NCBI GenBank assembly: GCA_902613755.1
Contig: CACMIH010000002.1
Location: forward strand, 141,305-205,304
Direction: 5' to 3'
DNA from: an uncultured Pelagibacteraceae bacterium
GTDB lineage: Bacteria; Pseudomonadota; Alphaproteobacteria; Pelagibacterales; Pelagibacteraceae
Length of the DNA: 64,000 nucleotides
The notes beneath the pieces are model-generated. The model was not told the origin of the DNA, ran no database searches, and saw nothing but the letters and a program-made list of their open reading frames with translations. Shown in pieces: positions 28,007 to 42,561 of the stretch. The position numbers were made by a program, and so were the translations under genes. The number at the start of each line of letters is the position of its first letter. The first letter of the stretch is position 1.

Positions 28007-28739
28007 TCTTTTCCTCCCATTATATCTGGCGTTTGCCAGTTTAGATTTTGACCACTATCAATTGCTAAAACTTGGCCAGTAATAGATACATTCTTTATAA
28101 AAAAGTCAACTGCATTACATATTTGTTCAACATCCACTTGTCTTTTTAAAGGAGTTGCTAAGTATTGTTTTCTAAAATGTTTTTCAGATTGTCTTTGATT
28201 TTTAATAGTTGGACCAGGTGCTATACCGTTTACTCTAATCTTTGGAGCCAAACTCATAGCACTAGTTTTAGTTAAAGTATAAAGTCCAGTTTTACTAATT
28301 GTGTAAGAAAAAAAATATGGAGTTAGTTTAAATACTCTTTGATCAATAATATTAATTATATTGTTATTTTTTCCTTTAACATTTTTTGCAAATTCTTTTG
28401 ATAATAATGCAGGTGTTCTTAAATTTGTTCTTAAATGTTGCCCCCAACTATCTGTTGTAAAGTTTTCTAATTTATCATTTTCAAATAAAGAAGCGTTATT
28501 AATTAGACAATCAAAATATTTAAGTTTTGATTTTGCATATTTTACAATTTTATTTACATCATTTTCTTTACTCAAATCACCTTTAACTAAGTAAACTTTA
28601 GTACCATTATTTGATAGTTCTTTTTTTAACTTCTCAGCTTTAAATTTTGACTTATTAAAATGAATGAGAATTTCTTTATTAGGGCCAGATAATTTTTTTG
28701 TAATCGCAGCACCAATTCTTGTTGCTCCACCAGTAATAA

Positions 28740-28758
<19 letters not shown>
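28003..28758 (-). CDS. Short-chain dehydrogenase, pteridine-reductase type
   Basis: A 251-residue SDR. The cofactor loop reads TGGATRIG (9-16) and the NNAS motif follows at 87-90. The usual catalytic Ser is Asp139, with Tyr152 and Lys156 (YTISK). The spacing of 13 and 4 residues is the same as the Asp181-Tyr194-Lys198 triad of trypanosomatid pteridine reductase PTR1. E. coli FolM belongs to the same group. It probably reduces dihydropterins or dihydrofolate, which fits folB three genes downstream. It overlaps uvrB by 19 bases. Confidence 0.83.
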
Positions 28759-32149
<3,391 letters not shown>

Positions 32150-32150
<1 letters not shown>

Positions 32151-32806
32151 TGAAAACAGCCTTAGTCTTTGGTTCAACAGGTTTAGTTGGTGGCCATCTT
32201 CTTGATCAATTAATAAAAAATGAAAACTATAATAAAATTAAACTTTTTGTACGTTCAGAAATTATTATTACTGACCTTAAAGTTGAGATTGTTAAAACTG
32301 ATTTTAATAATATAGAAAATCATAAAGAAGAGATGACAGGTGACCACTGTTATTTTTGCATTGGTACTACAAAGCAAAATTCACCTGATAAAGATGAATA
32401 TAGAAGAGTTGAACTTGATTTACCAAAACAAATCGCACAAATAACAAAATCTAACTCAGTAAATTCATTCGTTTTTGTCTCTTCAGGCTATGCAGATCCT
32501 AATAGTTCAGGAGATTATTTAAAATTTAAAGGATTAGTAGAGGAAGAGTTAAAAAGATTGAGTTTTAATAAACTTGGAATAATGAGACCTTCTTTTTTAA
32601 TTGGAGATAGAAAAGAAAAAAGATTAGGAGAGAAATTAGGTATTTTTGTATTTAAATTATTATCACCTTTATTTTTAGGTCCATTAAAAAAAATGAAACC
32701 AATTCAATCTGAAAAAGTTGCAAAAGCAATGATCAAAATTTCTAATGGTGAATTTAGACAACAAGTATTCGAGTCTAATGAAATAGTGGAAATTAGTAAT
32801 AATTAA
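32150..32806 (+). CDS. NAD(P)-binding protein, HTATIP2-like atypical SDR
   Basis: A 218-residue Rossmann protein. The N-terminus ALVFGSTGLVGGHLLDQLI is the G-x2-G-x2-G dinucleotide loop of atypical short-chain dehydrogenases, and FVFVSSGYADPNSSGDYLKFKG carries the Ser and Tyr/Lys-like positions. It resembles the HTATIP2/CC3 and YwnB-like group, of which the reaction is generally unknown. Coupled to the aminotransferase by a TAATG overlap. It ends 3 bases short of the convergent membrane protein. Confidence 0.78.
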
Positions 32807-32809
32807 TTT

Positions 32810-33223
32810 TTAAAATTTAAAATATTCTTTTATGTCTTTTTGAAACAATAAGTAAATACAAGAAATCTGAAATAATGTATTCAAACTTAAAATAAATCTT
32901 ACAACCAATTCATTAAATCCTATTTCTGGTATAGGTCCATAAGGAGCAGCAAAACTTACATTTATTGCCCCAATTAAATCTAACAAACCAATCACATTCC
33001 AAGACAGCAAAAGACCCCATAGTATAGTGCTTGGTTTTTTTATAATGTAGTAAACTAAAAATAAAGCAGTTATCCCAATAAAAAAGTCACCCACAAAAGG
33101 AATCATCCATTCGGATGGTGCTGAACGTTCATTTTCGGTAAAAATCCAAAACAAAAACAAACCTGATCCAACTGCTCTGAATGACATCCATCCAGTTACA
33201 AAAATAATCCAATTTAATTTCAT
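32810..33223 (-). CDS. Four-helix membrane protein, unknown function
   Basis: A 137-residue hydrophobic protein with about four membrane spans: IIFVTGWMSFRAVGSGLFLF, the FFIGITALFLVYYII segment, the ILWGLLLSWNVIGLLDLIGAI segment, and the C-terminal FILSLNTLFQISCIYLLF. A conserved-looking loop reads APYGPIPEIG between spans 3 and 4. I do not recognise the family. It lies 3 bases from the trxB stop on the same strand and could be co-transcribed with it. Confidence 0.7.
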   Translation of the reverse strand: MKLNWIIFVTGWMSFRAVGSGLFLFWIFTENERSAPSEWMIPFVGDFFIGITALFLVYYIIKKPSTILWGLLLSWNVIGLLDLIGAINVSFAAPYGPIPEIGFNELVVRFILSLNTLFQISCIYLLFQKDIKEYFKF

Positions 33224-33226
33224 TTT

Positions 33227-34171
33227 TTAATGAGATAAAAATTTTTCTGCCTCAAGTGCAGCCATACACCCCATACCTGCAGCGGTTACAGCTTGCCTAA
33301 ATGTTTTGTCTTTTACATCTCCAGCAGCATAAACACCAGGAACATTTGTCTCTGTAGAATCTGGTTTAGTAACTAAATAACCTTCAGTGTCCATTTCTAA
33401 CTGATCTTTAAAAAGTTTGGTTGCAGGATCATGACCAATTGCAATGAAAACACCATCTAGTTTTAATTCTTCTACATTATTTGTTTTTACATTTTTAATT
33501 TTTAAACCTTTAACATTTTTAGGATCCTTATCTCCAATTACATCCTCAACCACTGAATCCCAGATAATTTCTATTTTTTTATTTTCCATTAATTTTTTTT
33601 GAAGCATCTTTTCAGCTCTTAGACTATCTCTTCTATGAATTAATTTTACTTTTGAAGCAAACTTTGTAAGAAACATTGCTTCCTCTACAGCAGCATTTCC
33701 TCCACCGACTACAGCAACTTCTTTATCTTTAAAAAAGAAACCATCGCATGTAGCACATGCTGAAACTCCAAAACCTCTAAATTCTTGTTCTGATTTTATA
33801 TTTAACCATCTAGCTTGTGCCCCAGTAGATATAATAATACTATCAGCAGTGTATTTCTGACCACTATCTCCAATTGCTTCAAATGGTGAACTTTTTAAAT
33901 TTACTGATCCAATATGGTCTTCAATCATTTCAGTTCCAACTGCTTTTGCTTGTTCTTTCATTTGATCCATTAACCATGGCCCCTGAATAACTTCAGAAAA
34001 TCCTGGATAATTTTCAACATCAGTTGTCGTTGTTAATTGTCCTCCTGGCTCAGATCCATAAACTAAAATAGGATTTAACATTGCACGAGCAGCATAAACT
34101 GCTGCAGTGTATCCAGCTGGACCTGATCCAATTATTAACACTTTTGTGTGTTTAGTTGGATTTTGACTCAT
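33227..34171 (-). CDS. trxB: Thioredoxin-disulfide reductase
   Basis: An NADPH flavoenzyme of 314 residues that reduces thioredoxin. FAD loop GSGPAGYTAAVYAARA at residues 15-30, redox-active disulfide CATC in VSACATCDGFFF, NADPH loop VVGGGNAAVEEA, and the closing YAAGDVKDKTFRQAVTAAG. All are canonical. It starts 21 bases from the divergent ELM1-family gene. Confidence 0.97.
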   Translation of the reverse strand: MSQNPTKHTKVLIIGSGPAGYTAAVYAARAMLNPILVYGSEPGGQLTTTTDVENYPGFSEVIQGPWLMDQMKEQAKAVGTEMIEDHIGSVNLKSSPFEAIGDSGQKYTADSIIISTGAQARWLNIKSEQEFRGFGVSACATCDGFFFKDKEVAVVGGGNAAVEEAMFLTKFASKVKLIHRRDSLRAEKMLQKKLMENKKIEIIWDSVVEDVIGDKDPKNVKGLKIKNVKTNNVEELKLDGVFIAIGHDPATKLFKDQLEMDTEGYLVTKPDSTETNVPGVYAAGDVKDKTFRQAVTAAGMGCMAALEAEKFLSH

Positions 34172-34192
34172 ATGGAAGCTATATAGTGATTA

Positions 34193-35137
34193 ATGTCTAA
34201 ATTAAAAGGTATTTTATTAACCCAGGGAATGCACGGCATGATAAGCCAAGCAGAAGGTTTAGCTAAAGCTTTAGATCTAGATTTCACACACCACACAGTT
34301 GAACCAAATAGTTTTTGGAAAGTTATACCTCCAAAGCTAACACCTATTTCTCAAAATGTTTATAACAAAATAAATCATAAAGAGTTTGATGTAATAATTT
34401 CCTGCGGTCGTAAAAGTGTAATTCCATCAATTCATTTAAAAAATACTGCTAATAAAAAAATATTTAATATACATATTCAAGATCCAAAAGTAGATTTAAA
34501 TCATTTTGATTTTGTTGTAGTTCCAGAGCACGACTCATTAAATGGTCAAAATGTTATTAGTACTAAGGGTGCCATTCATTACCTCACTGAGAACGAAATT
34601 AGTGAAAATAAAGATTACCTAAAATCATTTATTAAAAATGACGAAAGGAAAATTTGGACTTTAATTATGGGTGGTCCAAATAAATATTACGATTATTCAA
34701 CTAAGAATATGAAGCATATTTTTACCAGTCTATATAAATTATTAAAAAAGTATGACTTTCAATTAGTTGTGATTCCCTCTATGAGAACACCAACTAACAC
34801 TATTCATTATGCTAAAGAATTTTTTGGAGATGGTCACACTGTCATAATGGATGTTGATAAAAAAGCATATTTATCAGCTCTTGCAATAGCTGAAAATATT
34901 GTTGTTACATGCGATTCAAGTTCAATGATTTCAGAAGCAGCTTTAACTGGCAAACCAATTTATATAGCTAGTATTTTACCTAAAAGGAACGACAGAAGAT
35001 TTCAAAGATTTCGAAAATTATTCAGAGAATTAAATATCATTCGAAATTTAGGTGAAGAAATAGAAAATTGGAACTATCAAAAACTTGATGAAACTAATAG
35101 AGTAGCAAGTATTATTAAACAAAAAATAAATTTGTAA
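34193..35137 (+). CDS. ELM1-family protein (DUF1022, mitochondrial-fission-like)
   Basis: A 314-residue protein of the ELM1/COG3660 group. Landmarks are GILLTQGMHGMISQAEGLAKAL, DVIISCGRKSVIPSIHLKN, the nucleotide-like segment WTLIMGGPNKYYDYS, and VTCDSSSMISEAALTGKPIYI. The two-lobed, glycosyltransferase-GT-B-like architecture suggests a sugar-nucleotide enzyme, but no bacterial function is established to my knowledge. Plant ELM1 takes part in mitochondrial fission. Its stop is fused to the start of the next gene (TAATG), an oxygenase, so the two likely act together. Confidence 0.82.
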   Translation: MSKLKGILLTQGMHGMISQAEGLAKALDLDFTHHTVEPNSFWKVIPPKLTPISQNVYNKINHKEFDVIISCGRKSVIPSIHLKNTANKKIFNIHIQDPKVDLNHFDFVVVPEHDSLNGQNVISTKGAIHYLTENEISENKDYLKSFIKNDERKIWTLIMGGPNKYYDYSTKNMKHIFTSLYKLLKKYDFQLVVIPSMRTPTNTIHYAKEFFGDGHTVIMDVDKKAYLSALAIAENIVVTCDSSSMISEAALTGKPIYIASILPKRNDRRFQRFRKLFRELNIIRNLGEEIENWNYQKLDETNRVASIIKQKINL

Positions 35138-35802
35138 TGTCATTTTTAAATTCAATTCAAAATCAATCAAAAAAATACGAAACTCCATTTATCCATTGGG
35201 AGTATCATAATGCGCTTACAGATGGAGCAATAGAAGAAATAATTAAGGCCGATATTCCAGATGTAAGCAAGCATAATCTTAGCTATGATGGTACTAGAGC
35301 AATTGATGGTGGCACAGCTGAATTTAGAGAAGGGATAGCATCTGGCGGCGAAGCAATAAAATTCAGATGTTTTGTGACAAAAGAAAATGAAAAACAATTT
35401 CCAAACCTGGTTAAATTTATTAACGAATTAAGATCTAAAGAGGTCTATCAAACTATCTCAAAAATGATTTATAAAGATTTATCTAATTCATTTGTTAGAG
35501 TTGAAGTTATTTGTGATAGAGAGGGTTTTTGGTTGAAGCCTCATTGTGATATAAAAGAAAAACTAATGTCAGGATTAATATTTGTTAACAATGCCAATGA
35601 ATCTGAGGATCTTGGTACGGATTTTTATAATGAAAAGTTAGAAAAAGTTAAAACGGTTCCTTATAAAAATAACTATGGTTATATGTTTACTAGTGGCCCA
35701 AATACTTGGCATGGTATGGAAAAGAAGAAAATTGTTAAAGAAAGACGTTGTATTCAGGTAAATTACGTTACTTTTGAAACTGATTGGAAGGTAAACTCTT
35801 AA
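35137..35802 (+). CDS. 2-oxoglutarate/Fe(II)-dependent oxygenase-like protein
   Basis: A 221-residue cupin-fold oxygenase. The iron triad is visible as H136-x-D138 ([10 protein letters not shown]) and His192 (PNTWHGMEK), and Arg203 or 204 ([10 protein letters not shown]) would bind 2-oxoglutarate. The segment [10 protein letters not shown] follows the first motif as expected for the jelly roll. It is similar in outline to prolyl-hydroxylase-like proteins used in sugar or protein modification. Substrate unknown. It is translationally coupled to the ELM1-family gene and converges on carB with a 4-base overlap. Confidence 0.78.
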   Translation: MSFLNSIQNQSKKYETPFIHWEYHNALTDGAIEEIIKADIPDVSKHNLSYDGTRAIDGGTAEFREGIASGGEAIKFRCFVTKENEKQFPNLVKFINELRSKEVYQTISKMIYKDLSNSFVRVEVICDREGFWLKPHCDIKEKLMSGLIFVNNANESEDLGTDFYNEKLEKVKTVPYKNNYGYMFTSGPNTWHGMEKKKIVKERRCIQVNYVTFETDWKVNS

Positions 35803-38800
35803 ACATCCTGAAGCGAAGTTACTTCTAATTTTTTTGTTTTTAGAGATCTAATTGCTTCCAAGCAAGCTTGAGCTGTAGACATATTAGTACAATAAGGAAC
35901 TTTATTTTTAAGTGCCGCTCTTCTAATTGCGATAGCATCACTTACTCTATGCTCTCTGTTTCCACCACCCGTATTAATGACGAGTGCAATTTTTTTTGAG
36001 TCCAAGACATCTACTATATGAGGAGATCCAGTGCTTACTTTATTTATAATTTTACATTTCATTCCATGTTTTCTAATATATTCAGCAGTTCCTCTAGTTG
36101 CGCATAGTTTAAATCTAAGATTAAGAAGCTCTTTTGCTAAATCTATTCCTTCATCTTTGTGTGAGTCTTTTAAAGATATAAAAGCTAATCCTTGTTTTGG
36201 TAATGAGTTAGCTGCTGCGATCTGACTTTTAGCAAATGCCATTCCAAAGTTTTTATCAAATCCCATAACCTCGCCTGTTGATTTCATTTCAGGTCCTAAT
36301 AATAAATCACTGTTTGGAAATTTATTAAACGGGAATACAGCCTCTTTAACAGCGTACATACCTTTTGATTTATCTTTTAGATTAAACCTAGATAACTTTT
36401 CACCGGCCATTACTCTCGATGCAATTTTAGCTAAAGGAAGACCTTTAGCTTTAGATACAAAAGGAACTGTTCGACTTGCTCTTGGATTAACTTCGATCAC
36501 ATAAATTTTATCTTTTTTAATTGCAAACTGTATATTCATAAAACCTTTGACCTTTAAAGCTATAGCAAGTTTTTTAGTTTGATTTTCTATTTCTTTAAGA
36601 AGGTATGGTTTAATTGATACAGGGGGTAGGCTACACGCTGAGTCTCCTGAATGAATTCCAGCTTCTTCTATATGTTGCATAATTCCTGCAACGTGAACTT
36701 GTTTTCCATCTGATATGGCATCCACATCTACTTCCATTGCATGATCGATAAATTTATCAATCAAAATCGGATTTTCCTCTGCAGCTTTAAATGCTTCTTC
36801 AACAAATTTTTTAAGCTGATTTTTTTCATGAACAATTTCCATTGCTCTTCCACCCAAAACATAAGAGGGCCTCACCATTAATGGTAACCCTATTTTATCC
36901 GCAATTTTTATTGCCTGATTAAACGTCTTTGCAATTCCACTTTCTGCTTGTTTTAATTTTAATTTATTTAATAAATTTCTAAATCGGTCTCTATCTTCTG
37001 CTAAATCGATCGATGTATATTTTGTTCCTAAAATTGGAAGCTTGTTGTCATGTAAGAATTTAGCAAGTTTAATTGGCGTCTGACCACCAAACTGAGCTAT
37101 CACACCTATTAGATTTCCTTTTTCTTGTTCTTTTTTAATTATATTAAAAACGTATTCTTCTTTTAAAGGTTCAAAGTATAATCGATCACTTGTATCATAG
37201 TCTGTTGATACCGTTTCAGGGTTACAATTTACCATTATTGTTTCAAAACCAGCGTCTTTTAATGAAAAACTAGCCTGACAACAGCAATAATCAAACTCTA
37301 TTCCTTGGCCAATTCTATTTGGTCCTCCTCCAAGAATAATTATTTTTTTCTTAATAGATGGATCAGCTTCACATTCAGAGTTAATTGAAAAATTTCTTTG
37401 ATAAGTTGAGTACATATATGGAGTAAAAGATTTGAATTCAGCCGCACAAGTATCTACTTTTTTGTAAACTGGAAGTATTTTAAGTGCTGATCTTTTTCTT
37501 CTAACAACGTCTTCAGAAGTTTTAGTTAACTCTGAAAGTTTTTTATCTGAAAACCCTATTGATTTTATTCTATTAAATTCTACAAAATCTCTAGGAAGAC
37601 CGTTGCTTTTAATCTGTTTTTCACAATCAACTATTTCTTTAATTTGATCTAAAAACCAAGGGTCAATTTTGGATAAATTATATATTTTCTTTAAGTCTAT
37701 TTTTTTTCTAATTGCCTCAGCGACTAGTAATATCTTATTTGGAATAGTTTCTTTAAGCTTCTTTTCAATTTGTTTTTTATTTAAATTAAAAATTCTGTCT
37801 AAACCTGAAAAACCAGTTTCAAGAGATACTAGCGCCTTTTGCAGAGACTCCTTAAAGTTTCTTCCAATAGCCATTGCCTCACCCACTGATTTCATAGATG
37901 TTCCTAAAGTTGCAGGAGAGGTTGAGAATTTTTCAAAAGTAAATCTTGGAATTTTTGTTACAATATAATCTATACTTGGCTCAAAAGATGCAGGTGTAAC
38001 TTTAGTTATTTCATTTTTTAATTCATCCAGAGTATAACCAACTGCTAATTTTGCAGCCACTTTTGCAATTGGAAATCCAGTTGCTTTTGATGCAAGTGCT
38101 GATGATCTTGATACACGTGGATTCATTTCAATGATAACCATTCGACCATTTTTAGGATTGATTGCAAACTGAACATTTGATCCTCCAGTTTCAACTCCAA
38201 TTTTTCTTAAACAAGCAATAGATGCATTTCTCATTACCTGGTACTCTTTATCAGTAAGAGTAAGAGCAGGGGCAATTGTGACTGAGTCTCCAGTATGAAT
38301 TCCCATCGGATCTATATTTTCAATGGAGCAAATTATTATACAATTATCTTTCTTATCTCTTACCACCTCCATTTCAAATTCTTTCCAACCTTCCAAACAT
38401 TCCTCAACAAGAACTTGGCTTACAGGAGACTCATGCAATCCATTTTTAACAATCTTAAAATAATCTTTTTTAGTTTTAGCTATTCCTCCACCGAGTCCAC
38501 CAAGTGTAAATGCAGGTCTTATAATTGCAGGTAAACCAATTTTTTTTAATACTTTTGATGCTTGGTTATTATTATTGACGATTTCAGATTTTGGTAAGTC
38601 TAAACCAATATCAATCATATTTTTTCTGAACTTTTTTCTGTCTTCAGCGTTAGAAATTGCCTTTGAATTCGCTCCAATCAATTCTATTTTGTATTTTTTT
38701 AACACTCCTTTTTTCTCAGCTTCCATTGCAAGATTAAGAGCAGTTTGACCACCCATAGTAGGTAGAATTGCATCTGGTTTTTCCTTTTTAAGGATTTTTT

Positions 38801-39023
38801 CTAGTACACTTATTGTAATTGGCTCTATGTAAGTTTTATCTGCAACATCTGGATCTGTCATAATGGTTGCAGGATTTGAGTTTATTAAAACTACTTTATA
38901 ACCTTCATCTTTCAAAGCTTTACAAGCTTGTGTACCTGAATAATCAAATTCACATGCTTGTCCTATAATTATTGGACCAGCGCCCACGACTAAAATTTTT
39001 TTAATATCTTTTCTTTTTGGCAT
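35799..39023 (-). CDS. carB: Carbamoyl-phosphate synthase large subunit
   Basis: The 1074-residue synthetase subunit that makes carbamoyl phosphate for arginine and pyrimidines. Two homologous ATP-grasp halves are clear: [21 protein letters not shown] near the start and [20 protein letters not shown] near residue 555. The ATP-binding stretches [13 protein letters not shown] and [15 protein letters not shown] are present in the respective halves. The C-terminal allosteric domain ([20 protein letters not shown] onward) follows. Its ATG overlaps carA by 23 bases. Confidence 0.98.
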   Translation of the reverse strand: MPKRKDIKKILVVGAGPIIIGQACEFDYSGTQACKALKDEGYKVVLINSNPATIMTDPDVADKTYIEPITISVLEKILKKEKPDAILPTMGGQTALNLAMEAEKKGVLKKYKIELIGANSKAISNAEDRKKFRKNMIDIGLDLPKSEIVNNNNQASKVLKKIGLPAIIRPAFTLGGLGGGIAKTKKDYFKIVKNGLHESPVSQVLVEECLEGWKEFEMEVVRDKKDNCIIICSIENIDPMGIHTGDSVTIAPALTLTDKEYQVMRNASIACLRKIGVETGGSNVQFAINPKNGRMVIIEMNPRVSRSSALASKATGFPIAKVAAKLAVGYTLDELKNEITKVTPASFEPSIDYIVTKIPRFTFEKFSTSPATLGTSMKSVGEAMAIGRNFKESLQKALVSLETGFSGLDRIFNLNKKQIEKKLKETIPNKILLVAEAIRKKIDLKKIYNLSKIDPWFLDQIKEIVDCEKQIKSNGLPRDFVEFNRIKSIGFSDKKLSELTKTSEDVVRRKRSALKILPVYKKVDTCAAEFKSFTPYMYSTYQRNFSINSECEADPSIKKKIIILGGGPNRIGQGIEFDYCCCQASFSLKDAGFETIMVNCNPETVSTDYDTSDRLYFEPLKEEYVFNIIKKEQEKGNLIGVIAQFGGQTPIKLAKFLHDNKLPILGTKYTSIDLAEDRDRFRNLLNKLKLKQAESGIAKTFNQAIKIADKIGLPLMVRPSYVLGGRAMEIVHEKNQLKKFVEEAFKAAEENPILIDKFIDHAMEVDVDAISDGKQVHVAGIMQHIEEAGIHSGDSACSLPPVSIKPYLLKEIENQTKKLAIALKVKGFMNIQFAIKKDKIYVIEVNPRASRTVPFVSKAKGLPLAKIASRVMAGEKLSRFNLKDKSKGMYAVKEAVFPFNKFPNSDLLLGPEMKSTGEVMGFDKNFGMAFAKSQIAAANSLPKQGLAFISLKDSHKDEGIDLAKELLNLRFKLCATRGTAEYIRKHGMKCKIINKVSTGSPHIVDVLDSKKIALVINTGGGNREHRVSDAIAIRRAALKNKVPYCTNMSTAQACLEAIRSLKTKKLEVTSLQDV

Positions 39024-40197
39024 TTTTTTTCATGTTGTTAATAAATTCTTGAAACAAATAAACACTATCTTGGGGTCCAGGATTAGATTCTGGATGATAT
39101 TGAACTGAAAATATTGGTTTATCTTTAAGCTTTATTCCTTCAATAGTATTATCAAAAAGAGATTTATGAGTTACTTTAATTTTTTTTGGTAAAGTTTCTT
39201 CAACTACTACAAACCCATGATTTTGACTTGTAATTTCAACTTTGTCATGAACCAAATTTTTAACAGGATGGTTTGCACCTCTATGTCCCAACTTCATTTT
39301 TTTTGTTTTGCCGCCTAAAGCTAATGCCAAAATCTGATGACCTAAACAAATACCAAATATAGGTAAATTATTTTTTATAAGCTCATTAATTATTGCGATT
39401 GAATATTTTCCAGTTGCAGCTGGGTCTCCTGGTCCATTAGATAAAAAAATTCCATTTGGTTTCAAACTTAGTATTTTTTGTGCATTTGTTTTGCAAGAAA
39501 CAACAGTAACCTTACAGTTGAAGTCGGAGAAATATCTTAAGATATTTTTTTTTATTCCATAATCAACCGCAACTACATGAAATAAATTTTTATTATTCTT
39601 TATAAATCCTGTCTCTTTTTTCCAGGTTTGAAGACCTCTCCAAGTATAATTTTTCTTAGTTGAAACTACTTGTGCAAGATCTAAATTTTTTAATCCGCTC
39701 CATTTAATTGTGTTATTAGTTATTTTACTAATATTAAATTTTCCATTTTTTGAATAAGATATTGTTCCCTTAGGTGCCCCTTTATCTCTTATAAAGTTTG
39801 TAAGGCCTCTGGTGTCTAAACCAGTAATTCCAACAATTTTATTTTTTTTAAGCCAAGCATCTAAATGTAGGAACGATCTGTAATTTGAGGGTGAAGTTAT
39901 TTCAGAGTTAATTATCACTCCTCTTGCCCATATTTTATCAGACTCATGATCTTCTTTATTAGTTCCAACATTTCCGATGTGAGGAAAGGTAAAGTTTATT
40001 ATTTGGCCCGCATATGATGGATCAGAAATGATTTCCTGATACCCTGTTAAAGATGTATTAAAGCAAACTTCGCCTGTAGCTTCACCTTGGTATCCAATTC
40101 CAATTCCTTTAAATACCTTTTTATTTTCAAGAACTAAAACGCCTGTATTAATTTGTGATTTTATTTTTGAGTTAGTTTTTTTTGCTTTTTTCTTCAA
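39001..40197 (-). CDS. carA: Carbamoyl-phosphate synthase small subunit
   Basis: The glutamine amidotransferase subunit, 398 residues. The catalytic Cys is in [16 protein letters not shown], with the His-Glu pair in [12 protein letters not shown] and the N-terminal domain signature [23 protein letters not shown]. No ATG precedes the conserved region; the best start is TTG at 40195-40197, giving a lysine-rich leader. A perfect 12-base palindrome (AACTCATGAGTT, 40202-40213) lies 4 bases upstream of that codon. carA overlaps carB, the usual order. Confidence 0.96.
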   Translation of the reverse strand: MKKKAKKTNSKIKSQINTGVLVLENKKVFKGIGIGYQGEATGEVCFNTSLTGYQEIISDPSYAGQIINFTFPHIGNVGTNKEDHESDKIWARGVIINSEITSPSNYRSFLHLDAWLKKNKIVGITGLDTRGLTNFIRDKGAPKGTISYSKNGKFNISKITNNTIKWSGLKNLDLAQVVSTKKNYTWRGLQTWKKETGFIKNNKNLFHVVAVDYGIKKNILRYFSDFNCKVTVVSCKTNAQKILSLKPNGIFLSNGPGDPAATGKYSIAIINELIKNNLPIFGICLGHQILALALGGKTKKMKLGHRGANHPVKNLVHDKVEITSQNHGFVVVEETLPKKIKVTHKSLFDNTIEGIKLKDKPIFSVQYHPESNPGPQDSVYLFQEFINNMKKNAKKKRY

Positions 40198-40324
40198 TTA
40201 CAACTCATGAGTTAAAGGTTAATACAATAATTGCTTTATTATCGCAACAGAGATGTAATATAAAATTGTAAAAAAACAATTTTTCTTTTGAAGAATTTTT
40301 TCTTTAAAGTAGATTAAAAAAATT

Positions 40325-40786
40325 ATGTCATTAAAACAGACTATCGAAAACGAATATAAAAATGCTTTAAAATCCAAAGATAAAAATAAAATATCAACCT
40401 ATAGGTTAATATTATCTTCTATTAAGGATTTAGATATAGTTAACAGGTCAGGCCCTAACAAAAAGGAGACCGATGATGAGGATATTAAGAAACTTTTGAA
40501 AAAAATGGTTAAACAGCGAGCCGAATCAATCGATATTTATAAAAAAAATAATAGAATAGATCTTTTAGAGGTTGAGCAAAATGAATATGATATTTTAACA
40601 AGTTTTTTACCAAAGCAACTTAGTGAAGAGGAAACTAAGAAAATTTGTGCAGATGTTATTTCGAAAATAGGAGCAAATTCATTTAAAGATATGGGAAAAG
40701 TTATGGGTGAGCTCAAAAAAACTTATGCAGACGAAATCGATTTTTCTAAAGCAGGATCAATGATCAAAGAATTGTTGAATAAATAA
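40325..40786 (+). CDS. GatB/YqeY-domain protein
   Basis: A 153-residue YqeY-type helical protein. Family segments are YRLILSSIKDLDI, KLLKKMVKQRAESIDIY, LTSFLPKQLSEEE and the terminal FKDMGKVMGELKKTYADEIDFS. It shares the tRNA-binding tail fold of GatB, and its exact role is unsettled. It sits directly before dnaG and rpoD with a TAATG overlap, an order common in alphaproteobacteria. It is divergent from carA across 127 bases. Confidence 0.9.
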   Translation: MSLKQTIENEYKNALKSKDKNKISTYRLILSSIKDLDIVNRSGPNKKETDDEDIKKLLKKMVKQRAESIDIYKKNNRIDLLEVEQNEYDILTSFLPKQLSEEETKKICADVISKIGANSFKDMGKVMGELKKTYADEIDFSKAGSMIKELLNK

Positions 40787-42561
40787 TGAAATACCCAAAA
40801 GAGTATCTTGATGAAATTAAAAACAGGTTGAAAGTTTCAACGGTAGTATCAAAAACTGTTTCCTTAAAAAAAAGAGGTAAAGAATTTGTAGGTTTGTCGC
40901 CTTTTAAAAATGAAAAAACACCTTCATTTACCGTGAATGATGAAAAAGAATTTTATCACTGTTTTGCAACTTCAGAACACGGCAATATTTTTGATTTTGT
41001 AATGAAAACTCAAAACTTAAAGTTTGGAGAGGCAGTTAGATACCTAGCTCAATTGGCAGGTATGCAGCCGTATATGTTTTCAAAGCAAGATGAAGAAAGA
41101 GAAAAAAAATGGAATGAGTATAAATCTATTTTTAGTAATTATGTTAATTTTTATCATAATGAACTTTTAAAAAACGAAAACTATTCAATTGCTAGAGATT
41201 ATTTAAAAAATAGATCTCTAGGCAAAGATGAAGTAAAAAAATTTAAAATAGGATACATAGAAAAAAACTCAAATTTTTTTGAAAAATTAAAAAAAGATTA
41301 TGCAGAGCAAACTTTATTAGAAACAGGACTATTTTATTTTGATGAAAAAAAAAAAATTTATGTAGAAAGATTTAGAGGCCGATTAATATTTCCAATAAAT
41401 AATATTTCAGGTCAGCCTATTGCTCTAGGAGGTAGAATTATTGAAAATTTAGACTATTTAGCAAAATATATAAATTCACCGGAAACAAATTTTTTTAAAA
41501 AAGGTTCAAATTTATATAACTTAGATTTAGCTAGAAAACTTTCCAATAAAATAGATCATATTTATCTTGTTGAAGGATACATGGATGTTGTGGGTTTAAG
41601 TAAAAATGGAATTGATAATGTGGTAGCAAATCTTGGTACATCTTTAACTGATAAACAAATTTTAACTTTGAATCAATTTTTTGACGATATTATAATATGT
41701 TTCGATGGTGATGAAAGTGGATATAAAGCTGCTGTAAGAGCAGCAGAAAATTCAATTAAAGAACTAAAACCAGAAAAACAAATTTCTTTTTTATTTTTGC
41801 CAGATAAGGAAGATCCAGATAGCTATGTAAACAATAATGGTAAAGCTAATTTTCTAAATTTTACAAAACAGAGTAAATTATCTATTCATCAATTTATTTT
41901 TAGTCATTATAAAAAACAAACTAGTAACAACCCTTCATCTATGGCTATTTTTGAGAAAAAACTTAGAAATATTGCAAATACAATTAAAGATGATTTTATA
42001 AAAAAATATGTCTTAGAATATTTTTTAGAAAAAATTGCTGATTTAACCCCACATTCCAACCAAAATAATAAAAAATTTTATTTAAAAAAAACGAAATCTT
42101 TAGAAAGTACAAAAAAATATTTTAAAGAAAGTCAGTCTTTGACTGGAGTTGAATTGAAAGAGTTTTCGCTATTATATTTGGTGATAAATAACTTGGATTT
42201 GTTGCAAACAAATATTCATTTAATTGAAAATATTAAATTATTTACCGAGTTAAATAAAAAAATATTTGAAATGATAATTGAAAAATTAAAATCTGGCTCG
42301 CAAATTGCAATTCAAGATCTTAACTTGGATTTTCAATTAACTGAAAAAATAAACAAGTTTGCTCCAATCAAACATATCCTTAAAAATCAGTCTGATAATG
42401 ATGAAAAAATTATTGAGTTGTTGGAGGATATCTCAAGAGATTTAATAAATTATGATCTTGAGTTTAGAATTCAAGAACTAGAATCGAAGTTTTCAGTTGA
42501 TATGAGTGAGAGTACATTTAATGAGTTAAAAGAGCTGAAAAAAAAGCAGAATCTCAATTAA
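40786..42561 (+). CDS. dnaG: DNA primase, with degenerate zinc-binding site
   Basis: Makes RNA primers for replication, 591 residues. The Toprim catalytic core is clear: the YLVEGYMDVVGLSKNGIDN acidic motif and IICFDGDESGYKAA. The N-terminal zinc ribbon keeps its shape (GLSPFKNEKTPSFTVNDEKE, then FYHCFATSEHGN). However, three of the four ligands are replaced: by alignment with E. coli C40, H43 and C64 become Ser, Lys and Thr, and only C61 remains. The C-terminal helicase-binding domain is strongly diverged. Coupled to yqeY by TAATG. Confidence 0.95.
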   Translation: MKYPKEYLDEIKNRLKVSTVVSKTVSLKKRGKEFVGLSPFKNEKTPSFTVNDEKEFYHCFATSEHGNIFDFVMKTQNLKFGEAVRYLAQLAGMQPYMFSKQDEEREKKWNEYKSIFSNYVNFYHNELLKNENYSIARDYLKNRSLGKDEVKKFKIGYIEKNSNFFEKLKKDYAEQTLLETGLFYFDEKKKIYVERFRGRLIFPINNISGQPIALGGRIIENLDYLAKYINSPETNFFKKGSNLYNLDLARKLSNKIDHIYLVEGYMDVVGLSKNGIDNVVANLGTSLTDKQILTLNQFFDDIIICFDGDESGYKAAVRAAENSIKELKPEKQISFLFLPDKEDPDSYVNNNGKANFLNFTKQSKLSIHQFIFSHYKKQTSNNPSSMAIFEKKLRNIANTIKDDFIKKYVLEYFLEKIADLTPHSNQNNKKFYLKKTKSLESTKKYFKESQSLTGVELKEFSLLYLVINNLDLLQTNIHLIENIKLFTELNKKIFEMIIEKLKSGSQIAIQDLNLDFQLTEKINKFAPIKHILKNQSDNDEKIIELLEDISRDLINYDLEFRIQELESKFSVDMSESTFNELKELKKKQNLN

